From a virus, in the IMG/VR virus record IMGVR_UViG_3300031746_000007, positions 20,669-84,668 of that record: DNA of 64,000 bases; one strand, written 5' to 3'. The translations under genes and the position numbers were made by a program. The notes below the pieces were generated by a model that worked only from the letters and a program-made list of their open reading frames with translations, had not been told where the DNA came from and searched no databases. Below are positions 16,669 to 24,934 of this stretch, in pieces (positions within the stretch are counted from its first letter, which is position 1; every line of letters begins with the position of its first letter).

Positions 16669-17606
16669 CGGTCCACCCGCTCCCCGTCGACCCACTGCCA
16701 CGCCGGCACACCCCAGTGTGGGCGCCACGGTTGCAACGCCTCACGCCCATTCGGCCGGAGCACCGGCAGCCCCCGCCACCCGCGGAACCGCTCGAGCCGC
16801 TTCACCCTCTTCGGATCCCCTCCGACGACGTCGGCGAAATCGTCAGGCCACACGAACATCCCGCCGGCCGGCGCGACCTGCCCGTGCATCACGAGCGAGT
16901 CGTCGTCGACGCGATCGTCTAGCGGGTTGCCGGCGTCGTCGACGTGCTCGCACCAGCGAAGCATGAGGTCGGGCAACTCGTCTGCCGCCGCCTTCACACC
17001 ATCAGCCTGCGTCGCGGCGAACGCGGTCATCGTCTCGGTGCGTACCACGCGCTCCGCCTGCCACCATTGCTCATCCATGACGTCCATGACGCGCTCGGTA
17101 GCTTCCCCGAGTGTTTCGCCAGTCACGAGAGACATCGCGAGCGCCGACTCGGCGGCTTCGACGTTGCGCACCATCATCGCTGCCGCGTTCTGTTCGTTGC
17201 GCAACCGGAGCATTGACTCCCGCTTGCCGAGCACGCCTTCGAACCGCGACGCCTCCTCGATCGGGAGCACGACCTCGGCACCGGTGTAGCGCGCCTCGAG
17301 TTTTTTGATGTTGCCGATGAGCCCGCGCAACGCGTCCGTGCGCGCCGCCCGTCCGACCTCATGCACGTGCGACCTCATTTGCTTCGCGAGCTGCGCCTGC
17401 CCGGTCAAGATCTGTGCTTTGTAGAGCCGGAGCTGGTGCGCGGTGAACTTGTCGCTCGTCTTGCCAACGTGCGCGAGCTTTGCTTCGATCTCCTGCAACG
17501 CGCGCGTGTAGAAGTCGCGCACCTGTGCCACACCGCCGCGCTCTACCACACGAGCGAGCCGGCGGCGGCTCTCCTCGACCATGATCTCATACGGTGCGCG
17601 TGCCAC
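16665..17606 (-). CDS. MuF-like minor head protein
   Basis: 313 aa from GTG 17606. Helical N-terminal half with heptads (VRDFYTRALQEIEAKLAHVG) and the hallmark helix with VVRTETMTAF at residues about 187-196, as in the phage Mu F / SPP1 gp7 family. A globular C-terminal segment follows (WCEHVDDAGNPLDDRV, HGQVAPAGGMFVWPDDF). MuF proteins sit at the portal, enter with DNA and are often fused to toxins. Here the potential toxin (an ADP-ribosyltransferase) is the separate gene immediately upstream. Confidence 0.75.
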   Translation of the reverse strand: MARAPYEIMVEESRRRLARVVERGGVAQVRDFYTRALQEIEAKLAHVGKTSDKFTAHQLRLYKAQILTGQAQLAKQMRSHVHEVGRAARTDALRGLIGNIKKLEARYTGAEVVLPIEEASRFEGVLGKRESMLRLRNEQNAAAMMVRNVEAAESALAMSLVTGETLGEATERVMDVMDEQWWQAERVVRTETMTAFAATQADGVKAAADELPDLMLRWCEHVDDAGNPLDDRVDDDSLVMHGQVAPAGGMFVWPDDFADVVGGDPKRVKRLERFRGWRGLPVLRPNGREALQPWRPHWGVPAWQWVDGERVDR

Positions 17607-17609
17607 AGC

Positions 17610-18560
17610 CTAATCCGATCGCGTCCTACCGAGGTACTGCCGCGCGTAATCCTCGAGCGACGTCCCCGAATAGGTCGACTTCTTCTCCTTCTTCTCGGTG
17701 TACTCCCCGCGCTCCGCCTTCTTCGCAATCACCTCGAGCCCGCGCCCCGGACGGTCCTGAGCTTGCACGATGTCGCGCGCTCGAATTTTGATGCTCCCGC
17801 TCGTCAGAACTGTGACCTCTTGCTCGCCTTCGTTGCCCGGATCGAAGCCGCCTTTCAGGCGATGCGTCATCACGATCGATTCTCGTGGCACCGTGACCTT
17901 GAAATAGAACCCGTTCCCTTCGTCGCCTCCGGCCGACGACAGCGCGGCGAACGTCTGCGCTACTTCTGGCGACTCTGAGAACGACGACAGAACGCCGGCG
18001 TCGAGGGTGATCTCGGCGTCCGGATCCTCTTGAACAGCCTGATATGCTTCGTCGTACATATACGCGAGCGACGAGTTTCCGCGAATGCCTCGCCACAGTT
18101 CTATCTTGGGCTTGTCGTACAGAGACTGCGACACAGCGGCGACGGCTGCGATGTCCCGCCGAACACCGTCATCTGCGAGCCCTTTGTTGAACGCACGGCT
18201 AACCTGCCCGACGTACTTACCCACATCCTTCACGGCATACTCGATGTTGGCCGCCTTCTCGGCCGCGCGCGTGCTGCGTTCCAACTCCTTCTGAATCAAC
18301 GCACCGCGATCGCCGTGCACCGCTTTCGCGCACGCCGCCCGCATCGTCGCCGTCTCCGACGTCCCGGGGGACGCCCGCCAGCCATCCACCAAGCGCCACA
18401 ACCGGGTCGAGTCACCGCCGGCGCGCGCGATCGCCTTGTCCGTGTTGCCCTTCTTCACGAGCCCGCGCAGCTCCTCGGGCTTCACCCAGTAGCGTTGCTT
18501 GTGCGCCTTCCCGAGACGCTCGACCACCTTCTCGATCGCGATGAGCCCGGAGCCGGCCAT
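17610..18560 (-). CDS. Mono-ADP-ribosyltransferase, putative virion effector
   Basis: 316 aa from ATG 18560 (GGAGGAG 5 bases upstream). Residues 1-30 form the module shared with two other proteins of this phage (GLIAIEKVV, then KAHKQRYWVKPEEL). The C-terminal half has the three signatures of R-S-E toxins: an arginine in IELWRGIRG (R157), an STS-like SFS at 193-195 followed by the usual helix (EVAQTFAAL), and ExE at E246-Q-E248 in GEQEVTVLT. It would transfer ADP-ribose from NAD+ to a protein target, as T4 Alt does. Placed between MuF and head genes, it is likely packaged and injected; the target is unknown. Confidence 0.8.
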   Translation of the reverse strand: MAGSGLIAIEKVVERLGKAHKQRYWVKPEELRGLVKKGNTDKAIARAGGDSTRLWRLVDGWRASPGTSETATMRAACAKAVHGDRGALIQKELERSTRAAEKAANIEYAVKDVGKYVGQVSRAFNKGLADDGVRRDIAAVAAVSQSLYDKPKIELWRGIRGNSSLAYMYDEAYQAVQEDPDAEITLDAGVLSSFSESPEVAQTFAALSSAGGDEGNGFYFKVTVPRESIVMTHRLKGGFDPGNEGEQEVTVLTSGSIKIRARDIVQAQDRPGRGLEVIAKKAERGEYTEKKEKKSTYSGTSLEDYARQYLGRTRSD

Positions 18561-18562
18561 GT

Positions 18563-18742
18563 TTACTCCTCCTCGCGAATGTCGCGCGGGGGCCACGGAT
18601 CGTCGTCGAGGTCCGGTCCCGGCACCGGGCTCGGGGGTTCCCCGAACGGGGTCGGGAAGTCCGGACCGTCCATCGGCTCTTGCAGCTTCAGCTCGCGGCG
18701 AATGAGCGCGGCGAGCGCCTTCGCGTCAATCGGCTTTGTCAT
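18563..18742 (-). CDS. Small acidic, proline-rich protein
   Basis: 59 aa, ATG 18742 with GAGGAG 4 bases upstream, ending 2 bases before the ADP-ribosyltransferase start. A helical first 20 residues (KALAALIRRELKLQEPM) leads to a Pro/Asp-rich tail ending in Glu residues. The acidic character and coupling to the upstream side of a toxin-like gene would suit a chaperone or inhibitor. That is speculative. Confidence 0.6.
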   Translation of the reverse strand: MTKPIDAKALAALIRRELKLQEPMDGPDFPTPFGEPPSPVPGPDLDDDPWPPRDIREEE

Positions 18743-19109
18743 TTTGCTCCTCGTGTGCGTCGTCGTGACACTCCTCGCAGACCGTCACGATGTTGCTCGG
18801 GTCGTTCGAATGCCCCTTGTTGCTGCGCAGCGCTCGACTCACGAGGTTCGGCGTCCCACCTTTGTGGTGCACGCTGAGCATCTTCTGACCGCCGCACTCC
18901 TTGCACTTCCACTCGTCCCGCCGGAACACACCGAGCACGAGCGACGGCGGGAGCCCGCCCTTACCACCGGTCGCGAGCGTGGCACCCTTCTCCTTCGCCT
19001 CTGCCTGCATCTTCGCGAGAGCCTTCTCCTCGTTCTGCGAGAGCTTGGGCTCCTCTTCTTTGGCGGGAGGTGTCCGGTTCTTCGCCAGCTTCACGACCGC
19101 TTCGCTCAT
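18726..19109 (-). CDS. HNH endonuclease domain protein
   Basis: 127 aa from ATG 19109, overlapping the upstream stop (ATGA). The N-terminal 60 residues are charged and helical. The HNH core follows: FRRDEWKCKECGGQKMLSVH with a second His, an asparagine (DPSNIVTVC) and CEECHDDAH. CxxC pairs bind zinc and HH-N-H is the catalytic set. It is the third HNH gene in the head operon and overlaps the following 59-aa gene by 17 bases. Confidence 0.78.
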   Translation of the reverse strand: MSEAVVKLAKNRTPPAKEEEPKLSQNEEKALAKMQAEAKEKGATLATGGKGGLPPSLVLGVFRRDEWKCKECGGQKMLSVHHKGGTPNLVSRALRSNKGHSNDPSNIVTVCEECHDDAHEEQNDKAD

Positions 19110-19531
19110 TGCAGCGTCACCTTCCCCGGCATCTCCGGTACCTGGAACAACACGGGGTTCTTGTCTTCCGGCGGCGCCGAGATCTCGACGAGGCACCACG
19201 ACGGACACTTTGCCGCCGCGATCTCCGCCGCACTGCGGCAGCTGTCACACGCCCCGACGTCGGACACCTTGATCATCGGACCGTACTTCGTTGGGATCGT
19301 CGGCACCGTGCACGAACCATCCGGGTTCGACACCATGATCTGCGCGACGAACTCGGGGTTGCGCTGCACCAGCTCGTCGAGCAACACGAGCACGCGAATC
19401 CGCACCGACGCCGGTCGACCGCACTGCTCGCACCGCTTATTGAGAGCGGCGATATGCGTCTCGCGCGCTGTCATCTCGCCGCTCACGAACTTTCGAATGT
19501 GCTCCGGCGTCCGATTGTTCATCTTCTTCAT
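19106..19531 (-). CDS. Zinc-binding-like protein, unknown
   Basis: 141 aa, ATG 19531 with GGAGGAG upstream. It contains two CxxC pairs (CEQCGRPA at about 34 and ACDSCRSA at about 95) and a further cysteine (CPSWCLVE), so probably a zinc-binding fold. No catalytic motif. It is coupled to the HNH gene downstream and the phosphatase upstream. Confidence 0.55.
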   Translation of the reverse strand: MKKMNNRTPEHIRKFVSGEMTARETHIAALNKRCEQCGRPASVRIRVLVLLDELVQRNPEFVAQIMVSNPDGSCTVPTIPTKYGPMIKVSDVGACDSCRSAAEIAAAKCPSWCLVEISAPPEDKNPVLFQVPEMPGKVTLQ

Positions 19532-19998
19532 CGTTTCGCTCCTCCTGCGAAAACAGGTTCACCGTAGATCTGACTCACCACTGACCAGCTCACAGCCATC
19601 GGACCGTGCCCGAGTCGCAACCCCCGATCATCGACGAACAAGTCGGCGATCGGTTTGCCTTGCGCCCCGTCGTCGATCGCATCGAACACCCCCGGCAGCT
19701 CCTTCGCGACAAAGTCGAGCATCTGTTGATAGCGCGCCTGGTTCAGAACCTTGTCGGCATCCCACGTTTTCTGGTGCACCTTTCGCACCCCCGCGCGCAC
19801 CATAGGGTCGAGCGCCGCATCCTCGCGCAGCGCTCGGTTCGCTCGAGCGGAGTACAGTAGCAGACTGTGCCCGGCCGCCTTGAGAGACGCTAGCCCGGCC
19901 TTCGCCCCGGGTACGAACATGAGCCCCGACGTGACGTCGTCGTACCCGCGCCCGTGCGCGTCGACGACGGTCCCGTCGAAGTCGACAGCGATGAGCAC
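19528..19998 (-). CDS. HAD-superfamily phosphatase
   Basis: 156 aa from GTG 19998, overlapping the neighbouring genes by a few bases. Motif I DFDGTVVD (nucleophile Asp at residue 6 and acid/base Asp at 8), motif II serine in LLLYSAR, a conserved lysine region and the acidic motif FVDDRGLRLG. This is a minimal HAD hydrolase such as phages use on nucleotides or 5-prime/3-prime phosphates. The substrate cannot be told. Its presence within the head operon is unusual. Confidence 0.78.
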   Translation of the reverse strand: MLIAVDFDGTVVDAHGRGYDDVTSGLMFVPGAKAGLASLKAAGHSLLLYSARANRALREDAALDPMVRAGVRKVHQKTWDADKVLNQARYQQMLDFVAKELPGVFDAIDDGAQGKPIADLFVDDRGLRLGHGPMAVSWSVVSQIYGEPVFAGGAKR

Positions 19999-19999
19999 G

Positions 20000-20500
20000 T
20001 CATCCCCCGAATCGCTTGTTCTTCTTCGAAGGCTTGACCTCGGGAACGATCTCCGCGTTCTTCACCACGTCCCCGCTCGTCGTGAGGATGCCGACCTCTT
20101 CGGTCGCGTCCTTGCGCGAGGTCGGGTGCGTCACCTCTTCGACCAGAACGGTCGGGACATTCTGCGCCACCGCCCGCACGACCGCCAGGAACAACCGATC
20201 CTTGACCTGTTGCTCCGCCGGCAGCTGCTCCCACGGAACGAGACACGGATGCTCGAGCGCCTCCGGTCGTTTGGCCGGTCCGTACTTCCACCCGGCCTTG
20301 AGCTTGTGCTCCATCCATTCAAAGTGACTCTGCTCCGGCGACTTGCCGGGGTCGGCGATCGCCGACGTGACGCCGGCGATCGCGCTTTCCCGCTGCCATT
20401 CCGGAGCGGCGTCCCACGACGGGATAGTGTGATCCCCGAGCGTCGTGCAGTAGGCACGGTTTGCTTCGTGAGCAATGCGCGCGATTTCTTCTGCGGTCAT
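20000..20500 (-). CDS. RyR-domain protein
   Basis: 166 aa, ATG 20500 with AGGAG upstream. Residues 5-115 match the RyR repeat: IAHEANRAYCTTLGDHTIPS, WQRESAIAGV, HFEWMEHKLKAGWKYGP, HPCLVPWEQLPAEQQVKDRL. This domain, first seen in ryanodine receptors, is common in phage and prophage proteins and in TIR/NAD-linked systems, and may bind nucleotides. The C-terminal 50 residues are a basic tail. It lies next to the portal gene; its role is unknown. Confidence 0.8.
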   Translation of the reverse strand: MTAEEIARIAHEANRAYCTTLGDHTIPSWDAAPEWQRESAIAGVTSAIADPGKSPEQSHFEWMEHKLKAGWKYGPAKRPEALEHPCLVPWEQLPAEQQVKDRLFLAVVRAVAQNVPTVLVEEVTHPTSRKDATEEVGILTTSGDVVKNAEIVPEVKPSKKNKRFGG

Positions 20501-20509
20501 CGACAGCTC

Positions 20510-22261
20510 CTACTCTTCATACGACTCGGAACCAGAAGTCGGCTCCTCGGGGTACTGTTCCTCGGGGTACTGTTCGGGACCGCCCGGCACCCCCTCGCCG
20601 CCGAGCATGCCCATCGCTTGCTGCATCATCGCTTGTTGCTGCCCTTGCGCCTCGGATTTGAGACGCGCGATCAACGCCTGCACGTCTTCGACGTCGTAGT
20701 ATTCGGCGACGAACTGCACCGCGTGATCGAGGTCGAGCACACCCCCGGTGCGTGCGGCGATTGCCGCTCGAGTCGCCAGCTCGACGTCGGAGAGCAGCGG
20801 TTCGAAGTAGTGCGGCCACTGAATCGAGACCGAGCCACCCTTGCCGAGCTTCGGCTCGACGTAGCTCGTCTCGCCCGTCTCGGGGTCGATGACCTTGCGC
20901 TTCGGCAAGATCACGCCAGCGCGTACCGTCTCCCCGGTCAGGGGATCCGTGGTCTTCGTCTCCTTGAGCTTCTGAACCGCGGCGAGCATCATCTCCGCCA
21001 GAACGAGAACGAGCTTCTGCCCGTACTGCTCACGCAGCACGTCGGCCTTCGCCAGCATCGACGAGAACGCGCGCTCGATCTCCGTCGCCGTGCTCCGCGA
21101 CATATCCGGCCGCTCGAGCACGCACTGCGCACTCTCGAGCGTGAACCCACGCAACTGACCAGCCAGGTCGAGAGCTGCCTTCGGACCGGAGCCGGAGATC
21201 TCGATGTAGCTGCTACTGCTCCCGGTCGGCAGCTTGATCGCGTTGTCGCTGCCCTTCTTGACGTCGGACATTTCGGCGTCGGTGATGAGGCTCAGCGTCG
21301 GATCGCAGTTCGCCACGATGCCCTTGTTGGCTTGTGCGATGAGAGCGTCGATCGCCGCGATCATCTCGTAGACGCCGTGACAGTCGGGGTCGCCGTCGAC
21401 GTCGTCCTGCACCGGCAGGTTCTGCGCCCACACCACCGGGCAGAACCCGAGCCCGTGCTCGACTACCGTCGACCCGACCGCCGCCCAATCCGGCTCGTCG
21501 CCGTCGCCGACCGGCACCGGGTTGAAAAGCACGTCTTTCTCTTCGTCGATGATGCGCCGGTACCAGTACGCTTCCTCGCGCCACACGCCGGCAGCGTCGC
21601 GCTGCTCGACCGGGTACATGTAGCGCTTCTCGATCGACTTGAGCTTGTGCGTCATCCGGTCGGCGAACGTCGGCTGCACCCACCGGGGGTCATGCACCTC
21701 GATGACGATCCTGCCTTCGACAAACTGGAACCCGACGCACGCTGAGCCCATCGCTCCGCCGTACTGCCGCGCCAAAAGCATGAGCGCCCACAACCGCCCC
21801 GAGTCGACGAGCGCCCCGAGATAAGCCTCGGTGTCGGGGTCAGACTCGACCTTCAGAGTCGGGTGTCGCTTCTCCGAGAAGAGCAAGCCGGTGAACCGGT
21901 CGACGATGACGCGCACCAGCGGGTATGGTGCCGAGGGTCGACGGAACTTGATCGGCATCGTCGAGCCCGCGTCGTAGAACCCGGGAGGGATAGTCCCCTG
22001 CGACGCGATCGCTTCCGTCTCAATCGGATCGCAGGCAGTCCCACCATTCCAGTCCACCCGCCGACCGCTGTATGTCTCGCACCGATGCCATGCCCACAGG
22101 TAGTTCAGGCGTTGTTGTCGAGGGCTGAGCCCGAGCCGGGCAACCCGATCGTTCGTTTGCTGCGCAGTCTCGGCAGCACCTACGCTCTTCAGCGTCCGCT
22201 GCGCCAATCCGCCCAACAACCTCCGGACCAAGCCCGGCTCGTAGCTCGTGCCGCTGGACAT
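20510..22261 (-). CDS. Portal protein
   Basis: 583 aa from ATG 22261 with GGAG 6 bases upstream. N-terminal wing region with LPYPL-like strands (SAPYPLVRVIVDRFTGLLFS), a central stem/clip (DDVDGDPDCHGVYEMIAAID, ALIAQANKGI) and a helical crown. The C-terminus is Gln/Met/Glu-rich (AQGQQQAMMQQAM and the EQYPEEQYPEE repeat). Size, helix pattern and adjacency to the terminase fit a dodecameric portal. Confidence 0.8.
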   Translation of the reverse strand: MSSGTSYEPGLVRRLLGGLAQRTLKSVGAAETAQQTNDRVARLGLSPRQQRLNYLWAWHRCETYSGRRVDWNGGTACDPIETEAIASQGTIPPGFYDAGSTMPIKFRRPSAPYPLVRVIVDRFTGLLFSEKRHPTLKVESDPDTEAYLGALVDSGRLWALMLLARQYGGAMGSACVGFQFVEGRIVIEVHDPRWVQPTFADRMTHKLKSIEKRYMYPVEQRDAAGVWREEAYWYRRIIDEEKDVLFNPVPVGDGDEPDWAAVGSTVVEHGLGFCPVVWAQNLPVQDDVDGDPDCHGVYEMIAAIDALIAQANKGIVANCDPTLSLITDAEMSDVKKGSDNAIKLPTGSSSSYIEISGSGPKAALDLAGQLRGFTLESAQCVLERPDMSRSTATEIERAFSSMLAKADVLREQYGQKLVLVLAEMMLAAVQKLKETKTTDPLTGETVRAGVILPKRKVIDPETGETSYVEPKLGKGGSVSIQWPHYFEPLLSDVELATRAAIAARTGGVLDLDHAVQFVAEYYDVEDVQALIARLKSEAQGQQQAMMQQAMGMLGGEGVPGGPEQYPEEQYPEEPTSGSESYEE

Positions 22262-22264
22262 CGG

Positions 22265-22660
22265 TTACTCCTTCACAGGCTCCGGCACGCGACGCGCGAG
22301 CGGGCGATCCCCGAGCACGTCTGCCTTCTGCGCGAGGTCGACCGCGACCGAGGCGACGATCATCCACTTCTCGGATGACTCGGGCCGCGGGGGTTTGCCC
22401 TCGACCATTTGCTGCCCCTTCTCGTCCTTGGTGATCTTCTGATCGACCGGCTGCATCGCCAACATCGTGCACGCGCGCGCGACGTCGAGCATGCTGAGCG
22501 ATACGGTCTTCGCCAACACCGCGATCTTCTCGTCGAGCTGCCGGCCGATCGACACGATCGACACAGGGGTCTGCATCATCTCCGGCGGGATGCCCGGCAC
22601 CGCAGACAACCGCGCTGCCTGGTCGTGATTCAAAGCCTGCTTCAAGTCTTCGCCTTCCAT
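22265..22660 (-). CDS. Protein between terminase and portal, unknown
   Basis: 131 aa, ATG 22660 with AAGGAGG upstream. All-helical (MLDVARACTMLAMQPVDQKI; IVASVAVDLAQKADVL), no zinc or catalytic motifs. First gene after the candidate promoter inside the end of the terminase gene. Its position suggests a portal- or head-associated factor. Confidence 0.55.
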   Translation of the reverse strand: MEGEDLKQALNHDQAARLSAVPGIPPEMMQTPVSIVSIGRQLDEKIAVLAKTVSLSMLDVARACTMLAMQPVDQKITKDEKGQQMVEGKPPRPESSEKWMIVASVAVDLAQKADVLGDRPLARRVPEPVKE

Positions 22661-22680
22661 TGTCGTCTCCTCCTTGTGGT

Positions 22681-22709
22681 TTTCTACGCTACACTGCCCG
22701 ACCCGTCAA
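22681..22709 (-). promoter_or_regulatory. Late promoter for the head operon
   Basis: TTGACG (22709-22704), 17-base spacer, TAGAAA (22686-22681), reading leftward into the portal region. The TGA in the -35 box is the stop codon of the terminase gene. The leader to the next ATG is short. Confidence 0.55.
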
Positions 22710-24160
22710 CGCGACGTGAGATCGACACGCCCCGTCTGCATCTTCTTCGAACCCATGCGAGCGCCTTCTCGGGCAAACCAGCTCGCCATGAGCGTGTCGC
22801 CGGTGTGCGCGTTGGGGTCGAAGAACAGCATTTCTTGAATCCACTGCGCGACTTCGGGGTGCATCACACCCCCGCCGTCGTTCGGGATGATCCACTTCCC
22901 GTTGCTCATCTCGACCGCGATCGACTCGACACCGAACTCCGGGCTCGCCTTGTTCTTGCCGGTCGTGAACGCCCGGATAGGGACCGCGCTGCCGGCGCGC
23001 GCGAACTGCAACAAGTAGTCCTGCGCCGCGTTGTTCTCGACGACCACAATCGAATTGTAGCGATGGTGTGTGTCGATAAGCCGGTTGACGATGTCCGGTC
23101 CCGCCCACTTGCCGGCGTCGATATTGATGAGCTGTCGGGATTCGTCCGGGTGCACGAAGATGGTAAACATCACCGTGCGACCGGCCGCCGCGTGCTTCTG
23201 CACCCCGAGGTCGACCCCCGTGAATGACCGCCCGCGAGTGACGCCGGCCATGATCGGCAAGAGCTTGAGCCCGCGCCCGCGCTCGAGACACAGATCGATC
23301 CAGGCTTGCTTGAACCGCGACTCGCTATCGTCGCGCGCCTGGCACATCATCTGCCGAGCGAACTCGAGCGGGCCCAGCTCGAGACGCCGCTCCTCGATGC
23401 GCGACTTCGGCCACCTCTCCGGCCAACGCGGCTCACCCGTCGAATCCATGACCGGATACCGGAGAGCCGTCCAGGTTGGTTGACGCGCGAACCGGTGCAA
23501 CGAATCGTCGGGATGATACGCGTTGCCGACAATCCACACCCGCGCGTCGCGCGTCAGTCGACCGATGAGCGTCGCGTGAATCCACTTCCAAAGGTCTTCG
23601 CGCGCCGCCGGCGTCCGACAGTTTTCATAGTCGAGGATGTCGTCGAAGATCAACAAGTCGATGCGTGCCCCGACTATGTTGCCGTGGATACCGCACGCCT
23701 GTAGCGAGGGGTCTTTGCCAACGACCGTGCGCTGCACGAACAAGTGATGCGACGTCCAGGGGTCGCCCTTCTTGAGGTGCGGGAACACCATCGCCAGCTC
23801 CGCCGAGCTTTCGATGTACTTCGCCACCGTCCGAACGATCTTCGCCGCCTGCTCGTGCGTGTTGCTGATCACGACGACGCGCGAATTCGGGTTACGCCCC
23901 AGCTCCCACAGCACGCGCCCGATCGAGACCTGTTGCGTCTTGCCGCCTTCGGTGTGGCTCCACAACAACAGTCGTCGATGCGACGACATGAGCCCTTGCC
24001 AGGCGACGTGCATCGGCGCCATCTCGATCGGCGCCCCCGTCATCTCGTCCTTGAGCACGAACTCCATGAAGGCAGAGGGGTCCACCCGCGCCGCTTGCGC
24101 GTGGATCTCCTGCGCCTGACGCAGTCGATCTAGGAACTCCTGACCGGCATCGTCGCTCAT
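22706..24160 (-). CDS. terL: Terminase large subunit
   Basis: 484 aa from ATG 24160, which shares a base with the upstream stop (TGATG); the open frame extends further upstream without a better start. ATPase Walker A WSHTEGGKTQ (residues 67-76), Walker B LLIFDDILDY, and the C-terminal RNase H-like nuclease with a catalytic aspartate in SFTGVDLGVQKH. It packages DNA into the prohead through the portal. A plausible small subunit lies 22 kb away rather than next door. Confidence 0.9.
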   Translation of the reverse strand: MSDDAGQEFLDRLRQAQEIHAQAARVDPSAFMEFVLKDEMTGAPIEMAPMHVAWQGLMSSHRRLLLWSHTEGGKTQQVSIGRVLWELGRNPNSRVVVISNTHEQAAKIVRTVAKYIESSAELAMVFPHLKKGDPWTSHHLFVQRTVVGKDPSLQACGIHGNIVGARIDLLIFDDILDYENCRTPAAREDLWKWIHATLIGRLTRDARVWIVGNAYHPDDSLHRFARQPTWTALRYPVMDSTGEPRWPERWPKSRIEERRLELGPLEFARQMMCQARDDSESRFKQAWIDLCLERGRGLKLLPIMAGVTRGRSFTGVDLGVQKHAAAGRTVMFTIFVHPDESRQLINIDAGKWAGPDIVNRLIDTHHRYNSIVVVENNAAQDYLLQFARAGSAVPIRAFTTGKNKASPEFGVESIAVEMSNGKWIIPNDGGGVMHPEVAQWIQEMLFFDPNAHTGDTLMASWFAREGARMGSKKMQTGRVDLTSR

Positions 24161-24675
24161 CAGAACTCGTGACCGCAGTTCGGACACGTGGTCAGCTTGC
24201 CCTCGCGTGCCGTGAACGTCACCTCGCGCGTCGCGTGCGAAGCCTCCGCCGACGCCTCGCTCGCCGTCTTCTCTGCCGCCGAGCACAGCTTCGCAATGTC
24301 GGCCGCATCGAACCCGGTGCTCTCGAGCAACCCGTCCGCGGTCTCATTGATCTCCTGTAAGAGGTCGGCGAGCTGCGGTCGGTTCCATTCCGCGGTCTCC
24401 GCGCTCCGATTGAGAGCTACCCCGAGAGCGATCGCCTTGCGGTCGTCGATGTCGAGGCGCACGATCTTGACGACCGTCCACCCCAGATCGCGCATGACCT
24501 GCAACCGACCGTTGCCGCCGATGACCCGCCCGGTCGACTTCTGCACGACGAGCGGCTCGACCTGCCCGAACTGCAACAGGCTCGCCTTGATCGCGGCAAG
24601 GTTGTTCGTCGGATGCTTCCGAGCGTTGCGCGGGTCTTCAGTCAGCGACCCGATCGGCATGACCTCGACGATCAC
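24160..24675 (-). CDS. ParB-like nuclease-domain protein with zinc ribbon
   Basis: 171 aa from a GTG at 24675 that overlaps the upstream stop (GTGA). Residues 5-100 match the ParB N-terminal domain: DPRNARKHPTNNLAAIKASL, GQVEPLVVQ, GRVIGGNGRLQVMRDLGW. The C-terminus ends TTCPNCGHEF, half of a zinc ribbon. Lacking the ParB HTH and partition partner, it is more likely a CTP- or DNA-binding phage regulator or nuclease working with the terminase just downstream. Confidence 0.75.
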   Translation of the reverse strand: MIVEVMPIGSLTEDPRNARKHPTNNLAAIKASLLQFGQVEPLVVQKSTGRVIGGNGRLQVMRDLGWTVVKIVRLDIDDRKAIALGVALNRSAETAEWNRPQLADLLQEINETADGLLESTGFDAADIAKLCSAAEKTASEASAEASHATREVTFTAREGKLTTCPNCGHEF

Positions 24676-24932
24676 GCGGCTGCCCGGCGCGGCTTCTCGA
24701 GCCACTCCTCGACCGGAATCTTGAGCTGCTTCTCGACGGCTACCGCGAGCCACAGAGGTATCGCGCGGTCACCCTTGAGGTACCGCGAGAACGCCGACAG
24801 CGACGCGCCGAGCTTCAACGCCAGCTGCTCGCACGTCAGCGCATCCTCCTTGAGCAAGAGCGTGACGATCCTCTCAGCCGCCCGCGAATCGGGCTTGAGC
24901 GTGATGTACCGCCCCGAAGTAGGTCCACCCAT
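24672..24932 (-). CDS. Small HTH DNA-binding protein
   Basis: 86 aa from ATG 24932 with GGAGG 6 bases upstream. A helix-turn-helix sits at residues about 30-55 (LTCEQLALKLGASLSAFSRY), followed by a helix with WLAVAVEKQL and a C-terminal VEEWLE segment, like short XRE-type regulators. It is the first regulator-like protein of the late block and the best candidate for controlling it; a terminase recognition role is an alternative. Confidence 0.65.
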   Translation of the reverse strand: MGGPTSGRYITLKPDSRAAERIVTLLLKEDALTCEQLALKLGASLSAFSRYLKGDRAIPLWLAVAVEKQLKIPVEEWLEKPRRAAA

Positions 24933-24934
24933 GA

